Source: KACC-23026 sp963829575
GTDB taxonomy: Bacteria; Bacillota; Bacilli; Bacillales; Sporolactobacillaceae
Direction of reading: 5' to 3'
Assembly (NCBI GenBank): GCA_963829575.1
Contig: CAWHJF010000003.1
Span: 248,001 to 312,000 of the forward strand
DNA length: 64,000 bases
The notes below the pieces were generated by a model that was not told the origin of the DNA, did no database searches, and was given only the letters and a program-made list of their open reading frames with translations. Position numbers and translations under genes: made by a program. Every line of letters begins with the position of its first letter. The first letter of the stretch is position 1. This document shows, in pieces, positions 16,508 through 25,533 of this stretch.

Positions 16508-17692
16508 TTATTTAGACAGAAACTTAAAAGCAGCGCCAACAAACAGGCGAACACCTTTTTCCAAGGCCGCTTCTTCAACGGTAAATCGTTCATGATGATG
16601 AGGATAGGTAATGCCCTTCTCTTGATTTCCTGCCCCAACAAAAATAAACGTTCCTGGTGCTTTTTGTTGAAAGGCGGAAAAGTCTTCGCCCACCATATTC
16701 GGCGGCATATGTTCGACGGCCTCTGAACCAAAAAGGTCCACGGTGACCTCTTCAATTTTCCCAGTCAGATCCTGATCATTTATAACAGGACGATACCCTT
16801 TTTCGTAATGAAAATCGTAGCTTGCCCCATGAGCCTCTGTAATCCCTTTAATAATCCGTTCCATTAGTTGAGGAACTTCGTCTCGAAGTTCAGGTTTAAA
16901 GCTGCGTACGGTTCCCGTCATCTCAACAGAGCCTGGAATCACATTGTGCGTCGTCCCGCCTGTGAATTTTGCAACACTGAGAACAAGAGGATCTAGGGTA
17001 TTAATTTGGCGCGACACAATATGTTGAAGATTGGTGACGACTTGTGCGCCGATTGCAATACTGTCCACGGTATCGTGAGGGAGTGCCGCATGTCCGCCTT
17101 TCCCTTTTATTGTGATGAAAAAGGTATCCGGTGACGCCATCATCGGTCCATAGATAATCCCCACTTTCCCGTATTCTAATGGAGACCAGAGATGAATGCC
17201 AATCACCCAATCCACGTCGTCCATTACCCCTGCTTCCACCATTTCCTCAGCCCCGCCAGGATAGAGTTCTTCAGCATGTTGAAAAATAAGACGAACTTCA
17301 CCTTCGAGTTGATCTGCTGATTCGGACAAGACCCTAGCAGTGCCAAGAAGCATTGCGGTATGACCGTCATGCCCACACGCATGCATCACACCTGGGTGTT
17401 CTGAAACGAAGTCAAACTCATTCTGCTCTTGAATTGGTAAGGCATCCATATCTGCGCGGATCGCTAACGTCCGACCTGGTTTTCCACCTTTAATCCGGCC
17501 GACCACACTGGTTTTCGTCGGACGAGACAACTCAATATTTTCAAAGCTGTTCAACGTCTCATAGATAAATTGAGAGGTTCTAATCTCTTCAAAAGAAAGC
17601 TCGGGATGACGGTGTAACTCGCGTCGCCATTCTATCACAGATGGAAAGACCGCTTTTAATTGATCTTCTAATTGTACATTTATGATCCCCAC
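16508..17692 (-). CDS. M20D-family amidohydrolase (N-acyl amino acid hydrolase type)
   Basis: Zinc or manganese peptidase of the M20D group, which releases amino acids from N-acyl amino acids (hippurate, IAA-amino acid, N-acetyl-diaminopimelate types). The 394-residue product has RRELHRHPELSFEE near 24, the metal motif MHACGHDGHTAMLLG near 103, the catalytic HAEE segment (IFQHAEELYPGGAEEM) and GEDFSAF near 344, so the active site looks complete. The dimerisation domain lies at about 180-290. GTG start with AAAGGAG upstream. Substrate cannot be read from sequence. It is a single-gene unit not present at this site in B. subtilis. Confidence 0.85.
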   Translation of the reverse strand: MGIINVQLEDQLKAVFPSVIEWRRELHRHPELSFEEIRTSQFIYETLNSFENIELSRPTKTSVVGRIKGGKPGRTLAIRADMDALPIQEQNEFDFVSEHPGVMHACGHDGHTAMLLGTARVLSESADQLEGEVRLIFQHAEELYPGGAEEMVEAGVMDDVDWVIGIHLWSPLEYGKVGIIYGPMMASPDTFFITIKGKGGHAALPHDTVDSIAIGAQVVTNLQHIVSRQINTLDPLVLSVAKFTGGTTHNVIPGSVEMTGTVRSFKPELRDEVPQLMERIIKGITEAHGASYDFHYEKGYRPVINDQDLTGKIEEVTVDLFGSEAVEHMPPNMVGEDFSAFQQKAPGTFIFVGAGNQEKGITYPHHHERFTVEEAALEKGVRLFVGAAFKFLSK

Positions 17693-17771
17693 AGAAATCG
17701 ACTCCTTTATTTACTTTAAGTGTATCACGGAATCTGATTCCAATAAAATAATTGCGCGGATCCCATCACTC

Positions 17772-17803
17772 AAAAAAAGACTCCCGTTAATTTACGGAAG
17801 TCT
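17772..17803 (-). terminator. Intrinsic terminator after the LysM-CAP gene
   Basis: Stem AGACTCCCGT with ACGGAAGTCT and loop TAATTT, followed by seven T residues on the minus strand. Confidence 0.85.
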
Positions 17804-17814
17804 CATAATGCGTT

Positions 17815-18453
17815 TTACGGATGAATAAACATTTGCGACCAATACGCACCATAGGATCCGCCTTTTGCATATCCCACACCAATTGTTGTGTATTGGGCGC
17901 TCAAAATATTGGCGCGGTGTCCGGCGCTATTCATCCAAGCATTGACAACATCTTGCGGAGTTTGTTGACCTTCTGCAATGTTTTCTCCAGCGGCCGTGTA
18001 GGACAAACCAAAGTCCTGTATCATCTTAAACGGAGAGCCATAAGTCGGTGAGGTATGCGAAAAATAATGATTGTCCCGCATGTCCATGGCTTTGTACCTT
18101 GCAACTCGAGAAAGTTGCCAGTCTGCTTTTAAAGGTGCGAGACCTCGCTTTTGGCGTTCCGCATTCGTGAGTTGGATCACCTGATTTTCAAAATCCTTGA
18201 TAGCAGTTAAAAGCGGTACTGTTATTTTCTCACCAGGGTAAATCAAACTAGGATTCGCGATTTGTGGGTTGGCTTGAATCAATTCACTTAAGCCCACTTG
18301 ATACTTTTGAGCAATCTTCCAAAGAGAATCTCCTTTTTGAACGGTATATGTTGTGGTGCTCGTCGATTGCGCTTCTGCTTTTGGCGCTTGAGATCCGCCA
18401 AGCACACTCAAAATAAGGCCAAGCGCAATCACAAATGTTAGGATGGCTTTCAC
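17815..18453 (-). CDS. Secreted LysM-CAP domain protein (YkwD type)
   Basis: Exported cell-wall-binding protein. The 212-residue product has a Sec signal peptide (residues 1 to about 28, ending AEA), one LysM domain at about 35-80 (YTVQKGDSLWKIAQKYQ, PSLIYPGEKITV) and a C-terminal CAP/SCP domain at about 90-210 with NAERQKRGL, HYFSHTSP, GENIAEG and NSAGHRANIL. The histidines of the CAP cleft are present. GTG start seven bases after AAGGAGG. Similar proteins are SafA/YkwD-like and often sporulation-associated; ylbC of B. subtilis, also a CAP protein, occupies a similar place. Exact role is unknown. Confidence 0.85.
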   Translation of the reverse strand: MKAILTFVIALGLILSVLGGSQAPKAEAQSTSTTTYTVQKGDSLWKIAQKYQVGLSELIQANPQIANPSLIYPGEKITVPLLTAIKDFENQVIQLTNAERQKRGLAPLKADWQLSRVARYKAMDMRDNHYFSHTSPTYGSPFKMIQDFGLSYTAAGENIAEGQQTPQDVVNAWMNSAGHRANILSAQYTTIGVGYAKGGSYGAYWSQMFIHP

Positions 18454-18555
18454 TTTTTATCCTCCTTGGTGTAAAGTCTAATGCTAGTGTTACCCATTCA
18501 CACCATTTTTAAGTCATTGAAAAGGTCGCGAATCGACTCGGATTCGAAAAAGGGA

Positions 18556-18584
18556 TTGCAATCCAAAGGTTTATTTACTATTAT
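18556..18584 (+). promoter_or_regulatory. Sigma-A type promoter of the YugN-like gene
   Basis: TTGCAA, 17-base spacer, TATTAT on the plus strand, about 50 bases upstream of the ATG at 18634. Confidence 0.7.
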
Positions 18585-18633
18585 AAAATTGTGAACATTT
18601 ATTATTTATTATTTTAGGGGGGGAGGTTCAGGC

Positions 18634-19005
18634 ATGCGTTTTGAAGAAACCAAAATTGAGAGCGTTGAAATTTTGTTCCCTGTACTTGAAGAAATGATGA
18701 AATTAGCGGGTATGATTCGCGGAGGTGCTTGGGATTATGAACGCGTTACCTATGATTTCAAGTTCGAGTTCACCCATGATGGAAGCGTTTACTATTTTAG
18801 AATTCCAGGAACTGCAATTGAGGGTGAAATCGAACACCGTGACTGCGTCGTCAAACTTGGCACACCATATGTAGGTCGCCATTATTATCCACATGGGATC
18901 GAGTACAATGAGGTCTTTCCAGACTCTGTCTTAGCCAAATGTAAGGACCGTATTGATGTGATTGAACAAGTCTTTGCAGAATTAGGCCTTGAACCAACCT
19001 TTTAA
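18634..19005 (+). CDS. YugN-like family protein
   Basis: Cytoplasmic protein of the YugN-like family, function unknown. The 123-residue product contains GMIRGGAWDYERVTYDFKFE near residue 29 and HRDCVVKLGTPYVGRHYYPHGIEY near 70. A very strong ribosome site (GGGGGGGAGG) and its own promoter precede the ATG. It is monocistronic on the plus strand and converges with the GNAT gene across a shared terminator. It may be the positional counterpart of ylbA in B. subtilis, but this is not certain from sequence alone. Confidence 0.8.
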   Translation: MRFEETKIESVEILFPVLEEMMKLAGMIRGGAWDYERVTYDFKFEFTHDGSVYYFRIPGTAIEGEIEHRDCVVKLGTPYVGRHYYPHGIEYNEVFPDSVLAKCKDRIDVIEQVFAELGLEPTF

Positions 19006-19024
19006 CCTCTACATAGAAAATTAG

Positions 19025-19055
19025 AAGCGAGCGGTTCAGTCCCGCTCGCTTTTTG
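19025..19055. terminator. Terminator shared by the YugN-like and GNAT genes
   Basis: Stem AAGCGAGCGG with CCGCTCGCTT around TTCAGTC, followed by T residues on the plus strand. The loop contains the stop codon of the GNAT gene, so its last codons form part of the hairpin. Confidence 0.88.
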
Positions 19056-19539
19056 TATGTTTTAATAAGAGTCCCATATAAAACTCATCCAACCATTGGT
19101 CGTGATTCTTATAGGAATGCCTCCTGGTGCCTTCCACGCTAAACCCCACACCACTAAACAACCATAACGCTCTTTTATTCTTCGTGTGAACTGTGAGCTC
19201 AACTCGTCGAAAATCATGATCCTGAGCCCACTTTATCGCTCTATTTATTAAAGCTTTGCCAATCCCTTGACCTTGATAAGCGGGACTTACACCGATCTCC
19301 AATTCGGCACAATATAAATGAATGGGATCGGAATCCCCTTTTAATGTTACCCAACCAACCAAAGCGCCGTTTTCTTCCCCCCCGAAGCAAATTGAACGTC
19401 TGGCGTTGAGAACCTCCTTAAATGCTTTTTTATAGTCGTCCTCTCCTACTTGCGAATGGTTTGACGCTTCTTGATTCAGTTCCTTTTTAAGTTGTACATA
19501 AGATGGGGCATCCACATGATTTAATTCACGGATTTCCAA
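19036..19539 (-). CDS. GNAT family N-acetyltransferase
   Basis: Acetyl-CoA dependent acetyltransferase of the GNAT superfamily; acceptor unknown. The 167-residue product shows the acetyl-CoA binding motif A (LEIGVSPAYQGQGIGKALINRAIKWA, core QGQGIG near residue 93) and motif B (ALWLFSGVGFSVEGTRRHSYK near 128). TTG at 19539 is preferred because GGGGAG lies eight bases upstream; a GTG three codons earlier overlaps that site. Its last codons lie in the terminator hairpin shared with the opposite gene. Not part of the conserved block, so possibly acquired. Confidence 0.8.
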   Translation of the reverse strand: MEIRELNHVDAPSYVQLKKELNQEASNHSQVGEDDYKKAFKEVLNARRSICFGGEENGALVGWVTLKGDSDPIHLYCAELEIGVSPAYQGQGIGKALINRAIKWAQDHDFRRVELTVHTKNKRALWLFSGVGFSVEGTRRHSYKNHDQWLDEFYMGLLLKHTKSERD

Positions 19540-19649
19540 CTGGTCCACTCCCCTTTCGATTCTCTTATCTCGCGAGGTTAAGCTCGGCTAAAGCCCCATA
19601 GTCCATGCTTATTTAAATTACGACGTCCTATGCCTAAATCCAGTCTTTT

Positions 19650-19838
19650 CTTAAACTTTGTTGTTTTTTCCTTCAAAGAAAATAGACTCGCTTGCCCCGG
19701 CGTCTACAAGTATCTCTTGAAAATAAATTCCTCGTCGCAAAATGAAGTTAAACGCAGGAGCAGATGCTATTGCCGCAAGTGATCTGCATATTTTCATTTG
19801 TTTTATTATCTAATCGTAACAATCATTTATAAAAGGGC
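19650..19838 (+). repeat. Degenerate palindromic intergenic repeat, copy F
   Basis: The ends match the other copies (CTTTGTTGTTTTTTCCTTC on the left; CATATTTTCATTTG then a TCGTAACAATC stretch on the right), and GACTCGCTTGCC follows the left end. The interior differs and contains CCTCGTCGCAAAATG and AAACGCAGGAGCAGATGC, resembling the interior of copy E at 58495. Confidence 0.65.
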
Positions 19839-19840
19839 GA

Positions 19841-19892
19841 TAAAAAAAAAGACGGTTTCATGAGCATAGTACGCTCACAGAATCCGTCTCTT
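19841..19892 (-). terminator. Intrinsic terminator after ctaF
   Basis: Stem GACGG-TTC-GAGC with GCTC-GAA-CCGTC (internal mismatches), followed by a run of nine T residues on the minus strand. It ends the ctaCDEF unit. Confidence 0.85.
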
Positions 19893-19910
19893 TGTTGCAG
19901 GCCCAACCTT

Positions 19911-20237
19911 TTATGAAATCCAGATCATTGTAACAAAACTGATTACAGTAATAAATACGACCAACGCCCCTGAAAGGATGAAGAACGTTTGAATGCCGTG
20001 ATTTTTATCCTTTAAATGCATGAAATAGAACAGTTGAAACGCAACTTGAACGACCGCAAGTGTGACAATAAGAAATTCAATGAGATGGACCTCAATATTC
20101 TTGCGCAAGTCCACAGCCACAAAAGAAAGGATCGTAAAAAGGATCATGGAACCAAAAGTAACCCAATAATACTGCAGGTCACGCTTTTTCTCTTGTCGTT
20201 CTAGCATGGCTTTTACTTCAGAGTGTTGATTGGTCAA
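19911..20237 (-). CDS. ctaF: caa3 cytochrome oxidase subunit IV
   Basis: Small membrane subunit of the caa3 cytochrome c oxidase. The 108-residue product has three membrane segments at about 25-45, 55-75 and 82-105 and the family motif LFYFMHLKDKNHG near 68. TTG start preceded by AGGGGGGG. It begins 13 bases after the ctaE stop and is the last gene of the oxidase cluster. In B. subtilis ctaG follows; here a terminator and a repeat follow instead, and no ctaG is seen in the window. Confidence 0.92.
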   Translation of the reverse strand: MTNQHSEVKAMLERQEKKRDLQYYWVTFGSMILFTILSFVAVDLRKNIEVHLIEFLIVTLAVVQVAFQLFYFMHLKDKNHGIQTFFILSGALVVFITVISFVTMIWIS

Positions 20238-20250
20238 TTTAACCCCCCCT

Positions 20251-20880
20251 TTATGAACCTAGGATCCCGAGTAAATAGACAACGGTGAATATGAATACCC
20301 ATACCACATCTATAAAGTGCCAGTATAGAGCTGCAATATAATATTTTGGCGCAGTGATTGCGGTGATCCCTTTCTTATAGGATGCAATCATCAATGTTGA
20401 AATCCACAAGACCCCAAAGAGAACGTGCCCACCATGCGTTCCAACAAGCGTATAGAAACTTGATGAGAACGCGCTGGTTTTATAGGTCAGACCTTTTTCC
20501 ACATAATCTGCAAACTCTCGGATCTCAAGTCCCAAGAAACATATGCCTAGTAGGATCGTAATCCAAAACCAAAATCGCATTTTCCGAACATTTAATTCTT
20601 TTAATCCAATAATCGCAAACACGCTTGTTAGACTACTTGTTAAAAGAATAATGGTTGAGAGAAACGTCATATTCAACCCAAATAAATCTTTCCCCGCCGG
20701 CCCTGCTGAAACGTGGTCGCGAAGTGCAATAAACGTCGAGAACAGAGTTCCAAACAAAACCGTTTCACCACCAAGGAAAAGCCAAAAACCGACAAACTTA
20801 TTACGTCCTGCCAAAGTGGTCAGTTCCGGATGCCCAGGTGCGACGGCGGGCGTGTGAGTCTCATGTTCAACAGCTGACAT
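20251..20880 (-). CDS. ctaE: caa3 cytochrome oxidase subunit III
   Basis: Integral membrane subunit III of the terminal oxidase. The 209-residue product has five membrane helices and the subunit III signatures GFWLFLGGETVLFGTLFSTF near 30 and LVGTHGGHVLFGVLW near 145. The ATG overlaps the ctaD stop codon (TAATG), which points to translational coupling. This is the shorter, five-helix type usual in Bacillus. Confidence 0.95.
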   Translation of the reverse strand: MSAVEHETHTPAVAPGHPELTTLAGRNKFVGFWLFLGGETVLFGTLFSTFIALRDHVSAGPAGKDLFGLNMTFLSTIILLTSSLTSVFAIIGLKELNVRKMRFWFWITILLGICFLGLEIREFADYVEKGLTYKTSAFSSSFYTLVGTHGGHVLFGVLWISTLMIASYKKGITAITAPKYYIAALYWHFIDVVWVFIFTVVYLLGILGS

Positions 20881-22784
20881 TATACGCCCTCCCCTTTCTT
20901 CTCGTGTTCAAGCACGTCTTCTTTATGGATATGGAACCCATGATCATCTTTCAGAGAATGAACCAGCATGCATAATAGCATGAGTCCAATTCCGATCACG
21001 GCTACGATAAGCGGTCCCGTTTTCGGCCCATTGCCACCGGAATCCGCAAAGATGAAACCAAAAGCCGCTACCGTTAAAGACAAGGACATCAAAAAGGGAA
21101 TGATCGAGCTTGAAGGCATATGAATGTCTCCATAAGGCTCAGCCGGTGTTACTTTCGTATTCCCTTCCATTTTTTCACTCCAGAAGGGATCGATTCCTTC
21201 TACAAGCGGCGTTTGCCCAAAATTATATTCTGGAGCCGGAGATGAAATCGACCATTCAAGCGTCCGTCCCATACCCCAAGCGTCACCTGCCGCACGTTGG
21301 CCCTTTACTTGAGTCAGAATAATGTTGATCACAAGAAGAACGACGGCAATCGCCATACCTGCTGCACCAATCGATGAGATCATGTTGCCAAGCGCGAGAT
21401 GCTCACCCGCTTGATAAGTAAAGTAACGACGCGGCATCCCCATCAAACCTAAGAAATGCTGCGGAAAAAAGGTGACATGGAAACCGAAGAAGAAAAACCA
21501 GAACCCCCATTTTCCCAATTTTTCATCTAAAAACTTGCCAAACATTTTTGGCCACCAGTAGAAAAGACCGGCAAATAAACCAAATACTACACCACCAACA
21601 ATGACATAGTGGAAATGCGCAATGACAAAATAACTATCTTGATATTGGAAATCCGCTGCTGGCACCGCAAGCATAACCCCCGTTACACCACCTAATACAA
21701 ACGTCGGAATAAACGCAATGGCATAGAGATTAGCCGTCGTAAAGTGGATTTGACCACCCCACATGGTAAAGATCCAGTTGAAAATTTTAATACCGGTCGG
21801 TACAGCAATCGCCATTGTTGCAATCGCAAAGATCGAGTTCGCAACAGGTCCTAAACCAACGGTAAACATATGATGCACCCAAACCATAAAGGCAAGGAAG
21901 CCGATTAAAACGGTGGCAAAGACCATTGAAGTATGACCAAACAACCGCTTTTTCGAAAACGTTGGAATGACCTCTGAAATGACTCCGAACGCCGGAAGCG
22001 CTAAGATATACACTTCTGGATGTCCAAAGATCCAGAAAATATGCTCCCAAATAATGCCATTCCCGCCATTCGCCGTGTTAAAGAAATTCGCTTGGAAGAC
22101 ACGATCAAATAATTCCATAAATAACCCAACGGTTAAGGCTGGGAATGCAAAAAGGACAAGAGCAGAAGTCACAAAAGCGGTCCAGGTAAAAAGCGGCATG
22201 CGCATAAAAGTCATCCCTGGCGCTCTCATATTAATAATGGTAACGAGAAAATTAATTCCCCCCATAAGCGTCCCGGCACCTGCAACTTGAAGCCCTAAAA
22301 TATAATAGTCCATACCGCTACCTAAATAATTCGTAGCTAAAGGCGCATATCCGGTCCAGCCACCATCTGGCACCGTCCCCATGATCCAACTCACATTTAG
22401 AATTAATCCACCGAGAAAAAACAACCAGAAACCGAGCGCATTCATAAATGGAAACGCAACGTCACGAGCGCCAATTTGAAGCGGTACAATCGCATTCATG
22501 AATGCAAAGATTGCCGGCATCGCCACAAAGAAAATCATCGTGGTTCCATGCATAGTGACGACTTGGTTGTACGCGTCACCAACTAGGAACGTATTATTCG
22601 GAACAGCTAATTGAATGCGGATGAGCATGGCTTCGATGCCGCCAATGACAAAGAACAGTCCAGCCCCACAAAGATACAATATTCCGATTTTTTTGTGATC
22701 AACGGTAGTCAACCACTCCCATAACCAAGCAAAGAATCCATCCTTTTGCTCTGTGGCAGCTAAGGCATGTGCATGTGATGTCAA
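20880..22784 (-). CDS. ctaD: caa3 cytochrome oxidase subunit I
   Basis: Catalytic haem-copper subunit that reduces oxygen to water and pumps protons. The 634-residue product has the low-spin haem histidine in TMHGTTMIF near 80, the CuB site with the crosslinked His-Tyr in FGHPEVYILALP near 255, the CuB histidines in WVHHMFTVG near 305, and the haem histidines in FHYVIVGG near 392. Fourteen or so membrane segments are visible, as is usual for the long caa3 type. TTG start with AAGGAGGG upstream. Placed between ctaC and ctaE. Confidence 0.96.
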   Translation of the reverse strand: MTSHAHALAATEQKDGFFAWLWEWLTTVDHKKIGILYLCGAGLFFVIGGIEAMLIRIQLAVPNNTFLVGDAYNQVVTMHGTTMIFFVAMPAIFAFMNAIVPLQIGARDVAFPFMNALGFWLFFLGGLILNVSWIMGTVPDGGWTGYAPLATNYLGSGMDYYILGLQVAGAGTLMGGINFLVTIINMRAPGMTFMRMPLFTWTAFVTSALVLFAFPALTVGLFMELFDRVFQANFFNTANGGNGIIWEHIFWIFGHPEVYILALPAFGVISEVIPTFSKKRLFGHTSMVFATVLIGFLAFMVWVHHMFTVGLGPVANSIFAIATMAIAVPTGIKIFNWIFTMWGGQIHFTTANLYAIAFIPTFVLGGVTGVMLAVPAADFQYQDSYFVIAHFHYVIVGGVVFGLFAGLFYWWPKMFGKFLDEKLGKWGFWFFFFGFHVTFFPQHFLGLMGMPRRYFTYQAGEHLALGNMISSIGAAGMAIAVVLLVINIILTQVKGQRAAGDAWGMGRTLEWSISSPAPEYNFGQTPLVEGIDPFWSEKMEGNTKVTPAEPYGDIHMPSSSIIPFLMSLSLTVAAFGFIFADSGGNGPKTGPLIVAVIGIGLMLLCMLVHSLKDDHGFHIHKEDVLEHEKKGEGV

Positions 22785-22813
22785 TGTATGAACCCTCCTT
22801 TTCGTTTAGATCC

Positions 22814-23860
22814 TTATTGATTTGGTTTTACAGAAAGGGTAAATAGATAATCTGCAATATCGCTAATTTGTTGATCGGTCAGCGTCCCTTTCACACCCCG
22901 TGCTGGCATCAGAGCACCTGGTTTGAAACTCGTTGGATCTTTAATCCACTTCTGCAGCGTGGTTTTATCATGCGGGAAAATTCCTGCAATATTCTCACGA
23001 TCCGCAAAATTCGATAAATTTGGTGCGAGGTTCGCCCCGCCTTTACCAATTGCGTGACAGGCCATACAATTTTGTTTGAATAATTGCTCGCCATTTTGAG
23101 CACTTGTTGTCGTCGGCTGAGATGGTCCCGCTTTCATTTCTTTTGTCCACGTTTTAAAATCTGTAGGACTAACGGCTCTCACATTAAAATACATGAGCGC
23201 ATGTGAGGAGCCACAAAGCTCGGCACAACGGCCACTATACGTGCCCGGTTTATCTGCTACTAGATACATCGGATTAATTTGCCCTGGATTGGCATCTTGT
23301 TTCCCTGCCAAAGCTGGAACCCAAAACGAGTGAATCACATCGGATGAGGTCACTTGCAATACGACTTTTTTTCCAGTAGGGATAAATAAGTCCTGAGCTG
23401 TCGTAATACCGTAGTCCGGATAGTCAAACTGCCACCAGAATTGGTGCGCGGTCACTTTGACGACCACAATATTGTCTCCATGATTTTTGGGAACGCTTGC
23501 ATTTGAAACCGCGAATGTTTTGGAAACCGTAGGAAAAGCTAGGATGATCAATAATATGATCGGAATAACGGTCCAAAGCACTTCCAATAACGCATTTCCC
23601 TCAACTTGCTTTGGTATGAAGTCCTCTTGTCCTTTGCGTTTCCGATAACGGACCAGCGCATATGTAAACAGAAAACCAACAACCAGAACGACAACGACCA
23701 TGATTAAAAAGCTTTGAAGCATTAAGCCCTCTTCCGTTCTAGCCACAGGTCCTTGAGGCGTAAGGGTTGAGACATTCGATTTCCCACACCCAATTAAGGT
23801 GAAAATGGCCAATGCTGAAACTGGAATCAAACTCAAACTACGTTGCCATTTCTTCTTCAT
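22814..23860 (-). CDS. ctaC: caa3 cytochrome oxidase subunit II with fused cytochrome c
   Basis: CuA subunit that accepts electrons and passes them to subunit I. The 348-residue product has a lipoprotein signal (LIGC near residue 24), two membrane segments at about 45-65 and 90-112, the CuA ligands CAELCGSSHALM near 213-224, and a C-terminal cytochrome c domain with CMACH near 268 and a distal methionine in LMPARGV. The fused cytochrome defines the caa3 type. ATG at 23860 follows AGAGAGG; the frame runs 28 codons further without a signal sequence. Confidence 0.95.
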   Translation of the reverse strand: MKKKWQRSLSLIPVSALAIFTLIGCGKSNVSTLTPQGPVARTEEGLMLQSFLIMVVVVLVVGFLFTYALVRYRKRKGQEDFIPKQVEGNALLEVLWTVIPIILLIILAFPTVSKTFAVSNASVPKNHGDNIVVVKVTAHQFWWQFDYPDYGITTAQDLFIPTGKKVVLQVTSSDVIHSFWVPALAGKQDANPGQINPMYLVADKPGTYSGRCAELCGSSHALMYFNVRAVSPTDFKTWTKEMKAGPSQPTTTSAQNGEQLFKQNCMACHAIGKGGANLAPNLSNFADRENIAGIFPHDKTTLQKWIKDPTSFKPGALMPARGVKGTLTDQQISDIADYLFTLSVKPNQ

Positions 23861-23904
23861 GCATGAGACCTCTCTTTCTAATTTATTATTTATGTAAAAA
23901 TGAA

Positions 23905-23939
23905 GGCAAGGCCTAAAAGATAAACTTATTGGCCTTGCA
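23905..23939 (-). terminator. Hairpin between ctaB and ctaC
   Basis: Stem GCAAGGCC with GGCCTTGC and a 17-base A+T-rich loop, followed by TTCATTTTTAC on the minus strand. It may partly end ctaB transcription before ctaC; the T run is broken, so read-through is likely. Confidence 0.55.
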
Positions 23940-23988
23940 CCCATTTTCTACAAAAAAGAAAGAACTATTCAGCATTGTCATGGTGTCA

Positions 23989-24924
23989 TTAAATTACGGA
24001 AAGGATCATCACAATAAAAATAATCATTAAATAATTAAGAGAGTAGACAAACATCCAACGCGCCCATTTCATAATATCTTTCATAAAAAATCCTGAAATC
24101 CCAATTGCGAGCCAACCTGCTCCTAGAACACCGGCTACAATTAGATAAATGGTTCCAAGTTGATAGAGAAAGAGTGAAACTGGCAAGAGAGCCGCCACGT
24201 AGACAATCATTTGTCGTTTTGTAAATTCAAAACCGGCGACAACAGGTAGCATCGGAATGCCCGCTCTGCGGTATTCTTCCACACGTTTCATAGCCAAAGC
24301 TAAAAAGTGTGGGGGTTGCCAGAGAAACATAACCAGGAATAAAAGCCATGGCAATGTACCATGAAGACCTGGGTCAATCGCAGCCCAACCGATTAGAGGC
24401 GGCATTGCACCTGAAATCCCTCCAATTACGGTATTAATGGAATGCGTACGCTTGAGCCACCATGTATAGATAAAGACGTAAACAAACAATCCAACAAGCC
24501 CAAAAATTGCGGCTAAGTACGAGGCTCCTAAAAGAATGATCGTCCCAACGGCAGAAGAAATAATGCCAACCCACAAGACCTGTCGTCCACTCAATGTTCC
24601 AGTAGCTGAGGGTCGTTCTTGTGTGCGCTCCATCAGTTGATCAATGTCTCTGTCAATATAGTTATTTAAGGCACAACCACCGGCAATGACTAAAGCAGAT
24701 CCGACCATAACCGCCAAGGTTTTCCAAATGTTATCTAGAAAACTTTGATTGGTGAACCGAATGGCTAACCATAAGCCGGCAAAGGTGGTGATTAAGTTAG
24801 ACATCACAATGCCTGACTTAATAATGCCAATAATATCTTTAAATGTACCAGAGGATTTCACTTCAGTTATAGTACGACCATCCATGACAGATGTCGATTC
24901 ATACGAGGTAATAGGTTTCGTCAT
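23989..24924 (-). CDS. ctaB: Protohaem IX farnesyltransferase (haem O synthase)
   Basis: UbiA-type membrane prenyltransferase that converts haem B to haem O for the caa3 oxidase. The 311-residue product has about nine membrane segments and the first aspartate-rich motif NNYIDRDIDQLMERTQERP near 88, with the second polar motif near KRVEEYRRAGIPMLPVV at 213. ATG with AAAGGAAGC upstream. Divergent from ctaA across about 600 bases and followed by ctaCDEF, the standard Bacillus order. Confidence 0.95.
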   Translation of the reverse strand: MTKPITSYESTSVMDGRTITEVKSSGTFKDIIGIIKSGIVMSNLITTFAGLWLAIRFTNQSFLDNIWKTLAVMVGSALVIAGGCALNNYIDRDIDQLMERTQERPSATGTLSGRQVLWVGIISSAVGTIILLGASYLAAIFGLVGLFVYVFIYTWWLKRTHSINTVIGGISGAMPPLIGWAAIDPGLHGTLPWLLFLVMFLWQPPHFLALAMKRVEEYRRAGIPMLPVVAGFEFTKRQMIVYVAALLPVSLFLYQLGTIYLIVAGVLGAGWLAIGISGFFMKDIMKWARWMFVYSLNYLMIIFIVMILSVI

Positions 24925-25533
24925 GTCTTTCGCTTCCTTTCTACACCTTCATTTCTACTTTAAGGAGTCGAGTTTGGGATCCAAATCATCGTCAATCATT
25001 TGAATTCTAATGGTCCAATCAAAAGTGCCAGACGGATCGCAAAACGGTCAGTCGTAACTAAAGTAGGCGTTCAAACACCCTGGAACATTAAGTGAAATCA
25101 AAACACGAGGATCTTTCGCCTCGGAATCTGCTCGTTGATCTCCAGAAAAATAGAGAAGTCTACACTTAAGGTCACTGATCCTATTCATTTTGAATTGTGA
25201 CCGATCTCACAGTATATTAGTCAAAAAAACGTTACACTACGTTCACATAATGTCCTAGTGAAAGTAGAAAAATATGATACATTATAGAGAGGAATCGTAC
25301 AACATACCTGTTCTCATTATATACGAAGACATATGGTTTGTATACTTTGTTAAAAATCGACACATTTTTGCCATATTTTCATGCAACACTCTATTCTTAT
25401 AAGGATTTTTAATGCTTCAATTGGGTATAAATAGGTGGTTGTAACCATTATTAGGACCCATTTAATCCTTTTAGAGATCATCAAAATGACCTTTCATTAG
25501 GATAAATAACGCTCTGGCTGGAAAGGTGAGATT
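24925..25533. other. Divergent ctaB-ctaA regulatory interval
   Basis: About 610 bases between the divergent haem O and haem A synthase genes, A+T rich with no supported gene. In B. subtilis this interval carries the ResD- and AbrB-responsive ctaA/ctaB promoters. No individual site could be assigned by eye. Confidence 0.5.
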